Source: Escallonia rubra
Taxonomy: Eukaryota; Streptophyta; Magnoliopsida; Escalloniales; Escalloniaceae
DNA length: 64,000 bases
Assembly: GCA_033065855.1 (NCBI GenBank)
Contig: JAVXUO010002985.1
Coordinates: 1 to 64,000, forward strand
Reading direction: 5' to 3'
In this document: positions 48,201 to 60,353 of the stretch, piece by piece
Layout: each line of letters begins with the position of its first letter
Numbering within the stretch: position 1 is the first letter of the stretch
Made by a program: the position numbers and the translations under genes
The notes under the pieces: model-generated
Seen by the model: only the letters and a program-made list of their open reading frames with translations
Database searches by the model: none
Told to the model about the DNA's origin: nothing

Positions 48201-51200
48201 TTCTTTCATTCATCGCTTAAGTAATACTCCCTCCGTCCCTAAAAGATTGATCCATTTTACTTTGCACGTATATTAAGGATTTAGGTTATATATTGTGTGT
48301 CTTTCCCATTTTACCCTTTAGAGAGAGGGGGGAAGAGAGTGGGCCATGAGAGAGAAAATTGGTTGGTAGAGCGTTAAATGTGGAGAGAGAAATAGAATAA
48401 AAAATTGTAAAGTGGTGGGCCAGGAGAGAGAAAATGAGTTGGTAGAGAATTAAATGTGGTGAGAGAAATAGAATAAAAAAAGTATAAAAAGGGTAAGTAT
48501 GTAAAAATACCTATAGAATCTTTCCTAATTTGGAAGTGATCACTTTTTGTGGGACGGCCCAAAAATGAAATATGATCAGTTTTTTAGGGACAGAGGGAGT
48601 AGCATTTTCCTTATGGACCTCGTGACCTGCATCACCCTCTTCTCTTCACATTTCAGCCTCCATATCCGACACAACAAGAGAGACATCTTCAATTTTAAGC
48701 ACCCCAACATCTTCAACCAATATCCCACATGTTGTCCTTATATTGGAGTCCTTGATGAAAAGCCAAGGTTGCTATGACTGGAAACCAATTTCACAACACA
48801 TTTCTCCGGGAGAGTATCTGTCCAATACCTGCTGGAGTATCTAAGAAGGCATTTGAACTTGCCGCAGCCGTGTCGAGTATGGCAGTTTTACATATTCGAA
48901 GTGTTCCTAGTTGCAACTCATATCATTGGCAACTCCTGGAAGTGATGAACCGGTTTTGGTAAAGACGTTCGCTAGTGGTTCAATTTGTGCATGAGAACTA
49001 CTTGAATTTTGAAAGGCTAAGGGGAAAAACAATTCTCCTTGTTTGGATACCATGTGACTATAGCTTATAGTAAATCAATCAATTGTTGATAAATTTCTTT
49101 GAAGTGTATCATTTGGAAGAACGTTTCATGAAATATGCATCAATAGAATGACTTGTTTTTTCAGTTTTGAGGAAATGGAATATTGCAGAAATTCCTCATT
49201 GGACCCAAAAAAAAAAAATGTTTTCTTCTGCTTCCCTCAGTGAGTGCAGCTAGGCAGTTTGATGAAGAGGGTCTCATAATAAGGACAGAAACCTACTTTT
49301 GTAGTCCTAGTTTTTTTTAGTGAAACGATTAAAAGTCAGTATAGAAAGCAGTGTCCAATTGTTATGAAGAGGGCACCATTTCATTTCCAGTTACAAATAA
49401 CCAGTATTCAAACAGTAGCTTTACCTTTAGTTATCTCTTCATCAATTCTATCAGATAGGATAATCTCATACTTTTAATTATGTACCTTTTTTTACAATTG
49501 TTCATAGGGTGGATTCAATTGACCCTGCACTAAGAAGATCAGGACGCTTTGATTCTGAGATTGAAGTTACAACTCCCAGTGAGGAGGAACGCTTGCGTAT
49601 TCTCCAGGTGTGAATGATATTTTACGTATGATTGCATCGATTTTTCTGGACTGTCCATCAGCTACTCAACTAAAAGCCACTCACCTTAGGGGCATATGAA
49701 TATTGTGTCTAATGCTGGAGAATGTTTGTACCCGAATGAAAACATATTTCTTTATGCTGTTACTTTCTATCATTTTTCAGCTCTACACGAAGAAGCTTCC
49801 TTTGGATCACACTGTTGACCTGCAAGCTGTGGCTGCATCTTGCAATGGTTACGTAGGTGCTGATTTAGAAGCTTTATGTCGTGAGGCCACCATGTGTGCA
49901 GTTAGAAAAGTTCCAGATGAAACTCATGAAACTGGCGTGTGTAGCTTATCAATAGATGACTGGAATCATGCTAAGTCTGTTGTGGGTCCAAGCATAACAA
50001 GAGGTGTTACCGTTGAAATCCCAAAGGTTTCTTGGGATGATATTGGGGGATTACAAGGTTTAAAGGTTAGCAATCTTTATGGTTCCAGAGTTTCACTTCA
50101 TAATGGACGTTCTTATTGATCTGACAATAATCTCATTGAACAGAAAAAGCTCCAGCAAGCTGTTGAATGGCCTCTGAAACATGCTGCAGCTTTTGCGAGG
50201 CTGGGAGTATCACCTGTACGCGGTGTCCTTCTTCATGGACCTCCAGGATGCTCGAAAACCACGCTTGCAAAAGCTGCAGCTCATGCTGCCCAAGCTTCTT
50301 TCTTTTCCTTGAGGTTTGACCACCTTATTCTCTTTTCGACAAGATTGGTTTTTAATTTGGGCACCATGAGCTTGTACAAATCAGAAATTCAAAAAAAAGT
50401 TTGTGCACCGCGAATTATAACACGTATTTGGGAACTTTAAATGAATGCACATGCTACAAAGAAAGCATGTGCAAGGGGTTGTGTTTGATGGATCCACAAG
50501 AGCTCCCGGAGCTGAAGGTTTAAGAACTGTTCTTAAGGGTGGTTGTGGTAATCTGGGCTCTATCTAGTGGTGGGTTCAAGAAGGGCTTGGCCCCAGTAAT
50601 TTAAAATAGACCCTGAATTGGGACCTGGCTGACTGATTAGTCATGACTTATATCTTTTCTTCTAGTCAGATTGATCACAATAAATTACATAAGAAATAAA
50701 TTCTTATTATGTTAGTGCCAAGTTGTAACCATGAATAATACTGCCATCACTGGAAACTTGGCAAATTTCTAAGAGAGACCCTCGAAACGAGTCTTCTCCT
50801 GCAAATAGTCAGTATAGATCCTGCATGGACAACCATTCTGTGGAGCAAATAATTCCCTTCGTCCGTTTTCTTGGTGCCATGGTGGTATTGAGTCTACTGG
50901 CTTGTGTTGGACCTTTGGTTACCGTTTGGAGTCGTTCTTTGCTCTAGTTTCTATTGCGTTAGTGGGTTTTCTGTCCATGGGAATGAGTTTATTTGAATTT
51001 AGTTTTACCTGTCTTTGGATTAATTTGTTATAATTCAGCGGTGCAGAGTTATACTCAATGTACGTTGGGGAGGGTGAAGCTTTGTTGCGTAATACATTTC
51101 GGAGAGCTCGACTTGCAGCACCCAGCATAATATTTTTCGATGAGGCTGACGTTGTAGCTGCCAAACGGTAAGGACTCCATCTATCTAGTAGAACTCTATG

Positions 51201-53350
51201 TAATGGCAATAGAAGCTGATTATGACTCATCTATTGTGTAATTTTCACTGCTTCATTGGTAGCTTCCGTTCTTGATTTTTACCACATTGTGAGCTTCACA
51301 AGAATTTGTTATATTGGGTTTTTTTATTTCATGTAAGAGAACTGTAAGTACTGTCTGAATGTCATTTCTATGAACCTATGTAGATGCAGGGACGTAAATA
51401 TGTAGGAATTAGGATTGCCTTAATCCTGTGCGTGTTGATAGTCATGCTTGTTAAATTTAGACAGCTGCTTCCAATGTTGGATAATTATCTGGCAGTTTTT
51501 ACCTCTCAATCTTGTCGTGCAGGGCTTAATTGTATTCCTCTTTTTTCTTCAAGTAGCATTACCAAGATAGGTAGTTAGCTCCTAGAGTCCTAGTAGATAG
51601 CCGGGTTTCTACTTCCCAACGACAATTATAGATTTGTTCAAATTGGTTAATGATATGATAGATGATATATAAACTGTTGATTTAGTGTCAAAATCACTGG
51701 GTCAGGCCCCAACCAAGACTAAGAATCCACCACACGTCTAGGTCTAAAGTCTCCATACAGCGGCTGTCATGGCCGCTTTTATAGTGGCTTACAGTCGAAT
51801 AGTATATTTCGCAGGTCCACGCTGTATGTATTTCGAGCTCTCAAATTTAAGTTGCGTCTTTGATGGTCCCATCTGAACATATGATACCGTTGACGGACTT
51901 TTGGCTGCTTTTATAATTGTACGCCTATGTTAAGGATTGTCTTTGTGTTTATGTCTGCACACTTTGCTCACGCACGGATTCTCAAGCAGGGTCTCTTTAA
52001 GAACTCGTATTAGTGACTGATGTAGTTTCAAAGTTTATAATGTTAAGTTTTGAGGATCTCTCAATATGGATAAGAATGGATTAGTTTCAAGGATTGCTGT
52101 TTTGGCTATAAAAGCTTCAGACCTAGTAGCTGGTTTGGATTTGTTTCTTAGTACTTATTCGTACTGGGAAACACTTTCTGATCCTAGTTACTTCATTGGG
52201 ATATAGGACCTGATTGGGTTTTGCAATAAAAGGAGTGGAGGCGTCATTTGCCTGAGCGCCGGCTCATTCTCACTCTTGCCATGAATGTTTATACTCTGAG
52301 ACCTTTACTTTTAAGTTCTATTCCGAAAGTTTTCTCCTTTTTTCCTCCCTTAACCATTATAATAAAAAATTCAATGGCAGAGGAGGAAGTTCAAGTGGGA
52401 GCACTACAATTGGAGAGAGGCTTCTATCCACTTTGCTGACTGAAATGGATGGCTTAGAACAGGCGAAAGTAAGCACTAAATCCTGTGTATTTATTTTTTT
52501 ATTTATTCATTTTGAATCATTGGGTAAGACTCTGGCTTCTGATTTTACTGTAATAATTTGCTCTTCTCCCCCATAGGGAATTCTCGTTTTGGCTGCCACA
52601 AATCGCCCTCATGCAATTGATGCTGCACTTATGCGACCTGGACGCTTTGATTTAGTAAGTGATTTTACCTAGAACAAATGGACTTACTGCGCTCTTGCTT
52701 ATGGTTCCACTCGCATCCTATAGCTCATTATGGGATCTAATTGTTACGTTTCTTTTTCTTATATGCATCTGATTATTATTACCATTAATTTTCCTAGACG
52801 TCCAAGTGAGTGTTTGCTTTTTGCCTCCCGATCACCTCATCTTGTTTTCTCAAATGTGGTACATGTTTTAATGAAATTGTAGGTGCTTTATGTCCCACCA
52901 CCAGATCTAGAAGCTCGATATGAAATACTTCGTGTACATACACGTAACATGAAAATTGGTACTGATGTTGACATGAGACAAATAGCAGAAGACACTGAGC
53001 TTTTCACAGGTGCTGAGTTGGAAGGCTTGTGCAGGGAAGCTGGAATTGTAGCTCTTAGAGAGGATATATCTGCTACAGTTGTGTGTGATCGCCACTTCCA
53101 GACTGTAAAGAACTCACTAAAGCCAGCACTGACGAGAGAAGAGATTGATTCATATTCCTCGTTTATGAAGAATCCATCTCTGAGGTCTTCTAGCCGTCAT
53201 GAATCCAGTGCCAAACAAAAGAGTAATCACACAAAGAACTCGTGGGGTTCAGTGGCTCCTGTTACCATTGGCGTTGTGAGCTTCATCTTACTTGCTGCGG
53301 TCAAATATTATCAAAAGAGCGTTGAGCAAGTGCCAAGCAGACTGGGGTAG
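45210..53350 (+). CDS. CDC48B: CDC48B-type double-AAA ATPase
   Basis: CDS is join(45210..45395,45488..45532,46038..46093,46971..47120,47638..47745,49508..49607,49781..50065,50144..50313,51039..51167,52381..52468,52577..52654,52883..53350), 620 aa, all junctions in phase. AAA domain 1: Walker A GPPGTGK (71-77), Walker [12 protein letters not shown] domain 2: GPPGCSKTT (342-350), Walker B IIFFDEAD, sensor ATNRP, arginine-finger region MRPGRFD. It lacks the long N-domain of p97/CDC48 and ends in a hydrophobic stretch (about 587-608) that looks like a tail anchor. This fits Arabidopsis CDC48B, a relative of the AFG2/SPATA5 group with the same GPPGCSKT second P-loop. Role is presumably ATP-driven protein unfolding; the substrate is unknown. 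An upstream in-frame ATG at 45144 would add 22 residues; 45210 has the better +4 G and fits the family start. Confidence 0.92.
45734..45973. mobile_element. Stowaway-like MITE in CDC48B intron 2
   Basis: Starts TA|CTCCCTCCATTTCATTGG and ends GAAACAGAGGGAG (right-hand TA decayed to CA). The inside is homologous to the element at 21108-21316. Confidence 0.75.
46187..46390. mobile_element. Repeat relic with GC-rich end
   Basis: Begins AAATGGCAATCGGGCGG, a phrase common at the edge of plant hAT-type MITEs, and ends in a GCCCGGGCCCGGGCTCGG block followed by a run of about 13 G. Within CDC48B intron 3. Boundaries uncertain. Confidence 0.35.
48227..48599. mobile_element. Stowaway MITE with internal duplication
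   Basis: Flanked by TA on both sides. It starts CTCCCTCCGTCCCTAAAAG and ends TTTTTTAGGGACAGAGGGAG. The inside has a direct duplication of about 75 bp (GAGAGAGAAAATTGGTTGGT and GAGAGAGAAAATGAGTTGGT, each followed by AATAGAATAAAAAA). Within a CDC48B intron. Confidence 0.85.
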
Positions 53351-54746
53351 AGTCCTTTCTTTGACTATCACTTTGCGCGTAGAGTCCTTTCTTTGCTTCG
53401 ATGAGAACTATCATAGACACAGTAAGAAGCTCCGGGGTTGACAGCCTTAAACTTGTCGAAACGGGATCTCTTGATGATAGCTCGTATCTCGGGATATTTA
53501 TAGTGTACAAAGGAAGCTCCGAGTGAAGGTGCATCTCCAATCAATTTTGAAGTTTCTCCTGCTCAGAGATTAGGGACCGTTGCACTACTCATGCTACTGC
53601 AACGTTAACAGATTGTCCATTAGGCTCCTAGTTGATAAATTTCTTAGTTCAATATTGTTATTAACACAGATTGAAGGTTGTAATGCATTTACCTGGGTTC
53701 ATTACACCTGGCATCCCCAAGTTTACCATAGATAGCGCGCGTCACCATAAACTTTATTTTTGTTAACTCGCACTATCAAGTTTCATAAATTTGGCATCTA
53801 ACACCTCTCAACCATTTTCTGGACAAAAACCGTGCCAGGGTGGGGTGCTCATTTTTGGGGGTACTTTTGACGGATCTAAGTCAAATAAAAATGGTGGGAA
53901 CATTCTGGCAGATCAAGTCAAAAATTCCCTCCAAAAATTTGGGTTTTTGATGCATATGCCTCCTTAAAAGATGACATCCTAAATGAACACATCGTACTTT
54001 GTTAGGCTGTAACATGGTTTGTTGCCAAATTTTTTCATTTTAAAAATAGTTGATCTCAATAAGTTAGGGAGATAACAGAGAGCTCTAACTCAACTTAAAA
54101 GCTTAAGTCAATATAATTTGATCCGCCTAATTATACATGCCTAACTTACGTTTCAAACTTACTCAGCGATGATCTAATTAGTAACTCCACACACGTGGAT
54201 CCGAACAAAGATGCCAGGTGGGATTCGTATTTATAGCAAAAAAAAAAGGATATCAGCACCATAATAGTAGTAGAGGGCAAACCCGTGCGCATAGGCTAGG
54301 GGCAAAGAGCACAGAAGAAAAAGAAACATCCCCGTGTGGGGTCGCAATAGACTAACCCGTGCAGTCAATAAGAGCATAAGAGAAGCCAGTGCTGACCAGC
54401 TTATTATCAAGAAGAGGAATACGTTGAGAACTTTCTGCTGTCACCATCTTTTGTTAATCTTCTTCTTATTTGACTATAATTAGCAGGTTTTTGTTATGCA
54501 CCATGTATTTTATTGGGTAGCATATTGTCAACTGTGGCTGACATTTCCAGATTGAACTTATACTAGAAAAATAGTACAACAGCCGCCCAAATAGGAGCCT
54601 CCTATATAGATTCAAAGTCACCATAAGCATGGTTGGAATTCAGTGCCATATTTGCCCAAAGAAGTTCTCTACATATATACTGCTGCACACTTCAGCATAA
54701 TTAAGGAGTCATTCGTATATTGTTTCCGGTATTCATACATAGAGGA
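53351..54746. other. Spacer CDC48B to methylesterase
   Basis: 3' UTR of CDC48B, then unremarkable AT-rich sequence, then the promoter and 5' UTR of the methylesterase gene. No repeat family recognised. Confidence 0.5.
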
Positions 54747-57079
54747 ATGGGGAACTCCTTTGGATGTGTCAATGGAAATCAGAAGACTAAAAGAGGCTCC
54801 AGAAAGTTGCCGGAAGCTCCATACCTGACGGCTTCAGCAAGCCGGAGGACGGGAAAAGTGTATTCGTCTTCGTCGAAGAAAGAGAGCCTTGATGATGACA
54901 GTGTTATTCGACAGAAGGCTCTAGCTGCAGCTTTGCTGTATCAACATCATCAGCAGATGAATGGTGATCTTCCTCAGCTTGATCGGTCCGTTTCAGTTCA
55001 ATATCCCTTGCCATCATCTTCCAAGAAACAGAACAAGTTGCCGAGGAGTTCAAGTTCTAGGCCGCGCTCAGTTTCCCATCTTCAGGTTTGGCATATTCTT
55101 TGTGCTTCAAAAATCTAATCAAAATTGGAAGTTTTATTCGTTGCTCGGAATGAGAGATTAAAAGTCCTTCTTAGCGAACATTTTTGTTTCTTTGCTTGAA
55201 TTTTCTGTGTCATTGTCGTTTGTTTATCGCTTTCAATTGCAGAGAAACTGACCCACTTTTGGCCGTGGTCAAATGTTGTATGCAAAAACGGTTCGGATAT
55301 AGAAGATTGAAACAAAAAGTGAACATATTCACCAGATAGAAAACTTGAAAACAAGTACAGATATATATAGAAGTAAAGAGGGTTGTAGGTTAACTGATTC
55401 CTCTGTTTCTGAACCTACCTTTCATTTTGCTCTTGTGATAGGATCTGAAGGTTCAGGACTTAGAAAGCAAACACTTTGTTCTTGTTCATGGAGGGGGTTT
55501 TGGTGCTTGGTGTTGGTATAAAACTATAGCACTTTTAGAAGAAGCTGGATTTGAAGCTGATGCTGTAGATCTAACAGGTTCTGGTATCAACTCCTACGAC
55601 ACCGACAACATCACTAGTCTTGCACAATATACAAAGCCACTGGTTGATTTCCTTGAAAAGCTCGAGGACGGGAAGAAGGTACATTCCTCTCACCCTCTCC
55701 CTAACTCCCTATGCGTGTTTTGCCTAAGTGCATGCTTGCTAGTTTTCAATTTGGTAACAGGCCAGATGCTATGGAATTCGTTTCGAAGTTTCTATTATCC
55801 TACTTGGTACTACGTACTAACCTTAGGAACATGAGTAGATTGTAATGTTGAGCTTGACAGACATTACCTTGTGATGCAGGTGATCTTGGTGGGACATGAT
55901 ATTGGTGGTACTTGTGTTTCCTATGTGATGGAACTGTTTCCTTCCAAAGTCTCGAAAGCCATTTTCGTTGCTGCAACAATGCCGACTAGTGGGCAAAGTA
56001 CCCTCGACACTTTTTCACAGCAGGTTTGCTTCTCTGACTTGGGAAGAACTTAATGGGGATGCATTCTTCTGCCCTCTTATTTTTCCACCCTTTGCCCCAA
56101 ACATAAGCTTAATTGAACAGGACATTGCATACCTAAGCATGTTTGAAAGACATTTGTATGGAATCATCATTGATTTGGCTCATATACAGTAAAGATTACT
56201 AAAACCTTTTCTAGACATTTGGATCATTCCAGAGTAAATCCATTAATTATGTCTATATTTCTTATTAATCAAGAGAAAATCACAGTAAGCATTGGTTACT
56301 ACTCCATGAACATGTTCTGTTAAGGGCATTGTAATTGCCTAGTGTTTGCAGTAAAGTGCATGGCATCAGATGCAATTTCAAATTGGATGGAAACATGGGC
56401 TGACAACTTGATCGTTGTTTTTACCAGTTTTTAATGCACAATTGTCAATAATTTGAATTTCTCATTCTTCGATTGCCAATTTTTCCTTCTCCAAAGTGAA
56501 TGAACGCCGTGTAGAAGCAAATCTGTATATAATTTCTTGGCCTAACTCTTCATCCTGTTGCAGACCAGCTCAAATGATCTCATGCAACAAGCTCAAATAT
56601 TTTCCTACGCCAAAGGCAAAGATCATCCACCAACTGCTTTTAGCCTTGGCAAGGCATTGTTGAGAGACTTGTTGTTCAATCAAAGCCCTGCAAAGGTATG
56701 CCCAATTTGCTCAAAGCTTTGTTTTCTCTTTAAACTCTCTTCCCTAGACTCCATGCAATTACGAAATGAAGCCTTTTTCCTACTCTTAATGCAGGATGTT
56801 GCTTTGGCATCAGTATCCATGAGGCCAATCCCATTTGCACCAGTTACAGAGAAGCTCTTCCTTTCTCATGCAAACTTCGGTTCCATCCCGCGGTTTTACA
56901 TAAAAACCGAAGAAGATTTTGCCATTTCTCTCTCGCATCAGGAGGCCATGATTAAATCAAGTCCCCCTCAACGGGTTCTGCAGCTCAAGGGTTCCGACCA
57001 TTCGCCCTTTTTCTCAAGACCTCAAGCCTTACACAGGCTACTAGTAGAGCTATCGACAGTTCCATCAAAACAGTTCTGA
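54747..57079 (+). CDS. MES11-like: MES11-type methylesterase-like alpha/beta hydrolase
   Basis: CDS is join(54747..55085,55442..55678,55880..56023,56564..56695,56795..57079), 378 aa, all junctions phase 0. Residues 1-113 form a Ser/Arg/Lys-rich N-terminal extension with ALAAALLYQHHQQ and SSSRPRS, like the plastid-predicted MES11-15 group. It starts MGNSFGC, so N-myristoylation with acylation at Cys7 is also possible. The hydrolase domain follows: oxyanion-hole FVLVHGGGFGAWCWYK, elbow VGHDIGG with Asp199 where active MES enzymes have Ser, acid Asp325 and His353 (GSDHSPFF). Canonical MES proteins hydrolyse methyl esters of IAA, JA or SA. With Asp at the nucleophile, esterase activity is doubtful, although the Asp is, as I recall, shared by several of this subgroup. 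It may instead bind a ligand or catalyse other chemistry. Confidence 0.9.
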
Positions 57080-58889
57080 AGTGCTACTTCGTCGCACCCA
57101 TGCAGAATTTTTGCGCATAATTGTGATGTAAATGAGGAAAATGGCAACTCCTACTAGTATCATGTGCAGCCAACATCACTTTCCAGTTTCCTATTCTTTT
57201 CTTCTTCTTTCTTGGGTTTCTTTGTCATTTTAAGTTGCACTGTTGTGCATCAATGGAGCCCTTCCGCAGTTCCTCCAGACTTCCACTTGGCCTTGTATGG
57301 AAAAGGAAAAGAGCCTCTACTAATGGACTATCACCAATGTGCAAGCTACTGGATAGTTTGACTAAAAGTTTGTCTGCACTTGTTTTCTTTTGGAAAAAAA
57401 TTGGCTGCAGTTCTGGTTGAAGGAATTTTCCTTCTACCCTCTATATAGCGACAATCAATCGTCTCTAAATATTTTTAATGGCTTTTATTTAGTGAAGCTA
57501 AAAAAGTGCTGCTAATAATTGTCGCTGATAGTGTTAGAAAAAAAGTCACTAGAAACATTTAACAACTGTTAATTCTCACTATGCACGGGGTAGGAAGATT
57601 CTTACAATTCGTGTAGAAACCAAAATTTGTTCTTTTCTTTTTGGGGATTTTGGCGACTATCTAGCAACTTTGGGCGACTTTCAGTGCTACCGATGTTAGA
57701 TGCCTTGTTTAAGAAGAATAGTTTAGGGACAACGATGAATATTGTTTGCCTTGCGAGTTTTTTACTGTCCATAAAGTGCTCAACCCTATTGATGGTCTGG
57801 AAGAATTTTTTTTTGGTTTTTTGTTTTAATACTAGAGAAACTTGCATTGATCATGAGATGTTATAAAGGCATTCCGACTGGTTACATATTCACAAAGGTC
57901 AACAAATATATATGAAACACTACAACGTATATTTACAAATATCTACCGTAGGAGAGAGCCAATCCATCCATTGATATGGGAGATTTTGCTTTGTATACAA
58001 GAGTAACCGGTCTAGTTGCTTCGGTCAGCAAACCTTTGCTTCTTAATGGTATGGACGATTTGTATCGAGGTGCATTCAATTAGTTTCATTTGATATCAAA
58101 TAATCCTTGGAGGGTTTTAGTGACACTTGTGAACAAAATCGTGTAGAAAAAAGGAATATATAAACTTTAGTGACACTTGTTTACTGAACTTTTTTTTTTA
58201 TTAATATCTGGAGACAATCCAAAATCGATGGGCAAACTTTCATATACGTCTCTTCCCATTCCCACGTTAGGCTCTCCCTCCTCGTGGATGAACTTTTAGC
58301 ATAAGCCCCTAAGTTTTTATGATTAAGTACCGGTAAAATGAACTCCACTCACTGTGTAAATAAAAAGTAAGGAAATCAATCCTATCAAACAACAAGGGAC
58401 TGGATCAACTGTTAGTACTTTAAAAATTCAATAGATCATATCGCGTAAATTATTTTGAATTGGTCAGTATTTCACCGATTAGTTGGTATTGATGTATGAG
58501 TATATTTGAGAACTGACACCTGTATTCGTAGGAATTTGAAGTAGTAAAATGAAGAAGATTTTCTAAGTTAAGACAAGTGGCGTGCATTACCTTAGTCATG
58601 TAGATGAAGTAAGAAGAGCAATGCAAAAAGCTTCTTCTTTCAACTGGTAGTTTTGTTTATCTCCTCATTTGCTAATTTATAGATCGAAATCCACTAATTT
58701 AAGCGTAGTAAAACAAGCACAATTCAATTTCGAAAAGGTTTATCGATTATTGCGTTCCTAATTGCACATTTTCAATCGATCTAAGCACTAACGCGCCGTC
58801 TGTTTTTTGATGCTCTTTCCACCATGTAACTACGCGAAACGACTGGAAGAAGCAATAACCGCCGTGGCAATAGTAAGTCCAATTTCTAA
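57080..58889. other. Spacer methylesterase to SPIRAL1-like
   Basis: Holds the 3' UTR of the methylesterase gene, the MITE at 57394-57632 and AT-rich sequence. No gene recognised. Confidence 0.5.
57394..57632 (+). mobile_element. MITE, family shared with 14280-14522
   Basis: Shares GGAAAAAAATTGGCTGC, TATAGCGACAATCAATCGTC, GTGTTAGAAAAAAAGTCACT and the closing AGATTCTTACAATTCG with the copy at 14280, in the same orientation. It sits about 315 bp past the methylesterase stop. Confidence 0.7.
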
Positions 58890-58986
58890 CACACGTTTCT
58901 ATATGTACTGTCACTCGCTCTCTCACAGAAGTCTCATTCAGTCAACACACACACAGACATCAGATCCGATCCGTAGAGCGGAAAAG
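58890..58986 (+). other. Probable 5' UTR exon of the SPIRAL1-like gene
   Basis: CT/CA-rich leader ending GGAAAAG|GTAAGC, a good donor at 58987. The matching acceptor TTTCAG is at 60326, 27 nt before the ATG. SPR1-family genes usually have a leader intron. The transcript start is a guess. Confidence 0.5.
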
Positions 58987-60353
58987 GTAAGCAGAAAACG
59001 TAACCCTAGATCTCTCGTTATGCAACCACATTCAACCGATTTATCTGTTTCACTTGCATCATTTTTCCTCATCAAAAGCTTTGCTGATGTGACATTATCT
59101 TTGATCGATTGAGCTTACATTGCGCCATTATCAGCTAAAAGCACATGTAATCCTACGTGTATGCGTGCGTCTGTGTTTGTGTGTGTTTTGTAGAGATCTG
59201 TGGTTTGACGACCGGAATTGGAAGTGACATTGCTTGTACGGAGTTGCAAATCTAGATGTTGTTGCGTTCTGTTAATATTTGGAGATATTGCATTCACTTT
59301 GATGTAATGTGTGTAGTGATGTTTAATTCAATTTGGATTGGAAGAGTTACTGATACAACACTTGAAATTCGTAGCGCTTATATTATACGATCGAACAGCG
59401 GTTCAGTTTTGAGATGAATTTGCAAACAGAGAGTCTGTATACTTGACTCGCTCTATCATATATACGAACTACAGCTTAAAATGCTGTTGTAGTGTTAATC
59501 CCGAAAGCAGAAGAAAGAATGAAGAAAACAAGATTTATCAATAGGAATTACTTGTAGCATTTTGTTTCAGTCGTAAACATCTTTAACTCCCATGTCTGTA
59601 TGTATATACGTATGGACGTCAACATATTTATTTGGCATGTGTGGTGCCCACTGGCCTTGAACTGCTTTTACTCACTAAAGATCAAAGAAAGCTTAATTAT
59701 GTATACAGCTACCAAAACCCGAACATGCTGTATTGAGGAATAGTATTTGAACTTGGAAGAAGGATATTGATATAAGAAAAGGAATAAAAGCTGGAAAGCT
59801 TCGGAGAGAACATTGCAGATTTGCAGCTCATAAAATGTGGTTAGACCCTTAAAGAAAAATTGTCACTAGAGCCTTGTCCGTGGGTCTTCTACCTGTTTCT
59901 TTGAGCTTAGGTTGGAGTAGTCTTAGCTGAGGAGTAAGCCCACATGGGTTTAGGCTTAGGTGACTGCTTCTTAGATTTGTAGTGACCTTATGTTGAATGA
60001 AAGCGGGACATTAAATTAAGCCCTTTAAAAGTTAGCAATCGGGTGTCATAGTTTATTTTTGTTTTCTGTGTTTTGCTATAGACTAATTAATTGACTTGTG
60101 CAAGTCAAAGCAAGCGAGGGACTGTGCATGCTTATCTCAAATTCTAGTTCATCAAAGTGTGTTATGACTTAGTTCTTGCCTCTTGGTCATGGTTAATCAC
60201 GTTGTGTGTCCTCACTCTGGCATAGTGGGTTCATGGCTGTAGTTTTGCTTCCCTCTGCTTCTATAATGCAATTTTGGATCTCATTGCTGGCTTCTATGAT
60301 CTTCTTTCAATTTTGGCTGATTTCAGTTTCTCATCCAGGAAGAATCCAGAGAT

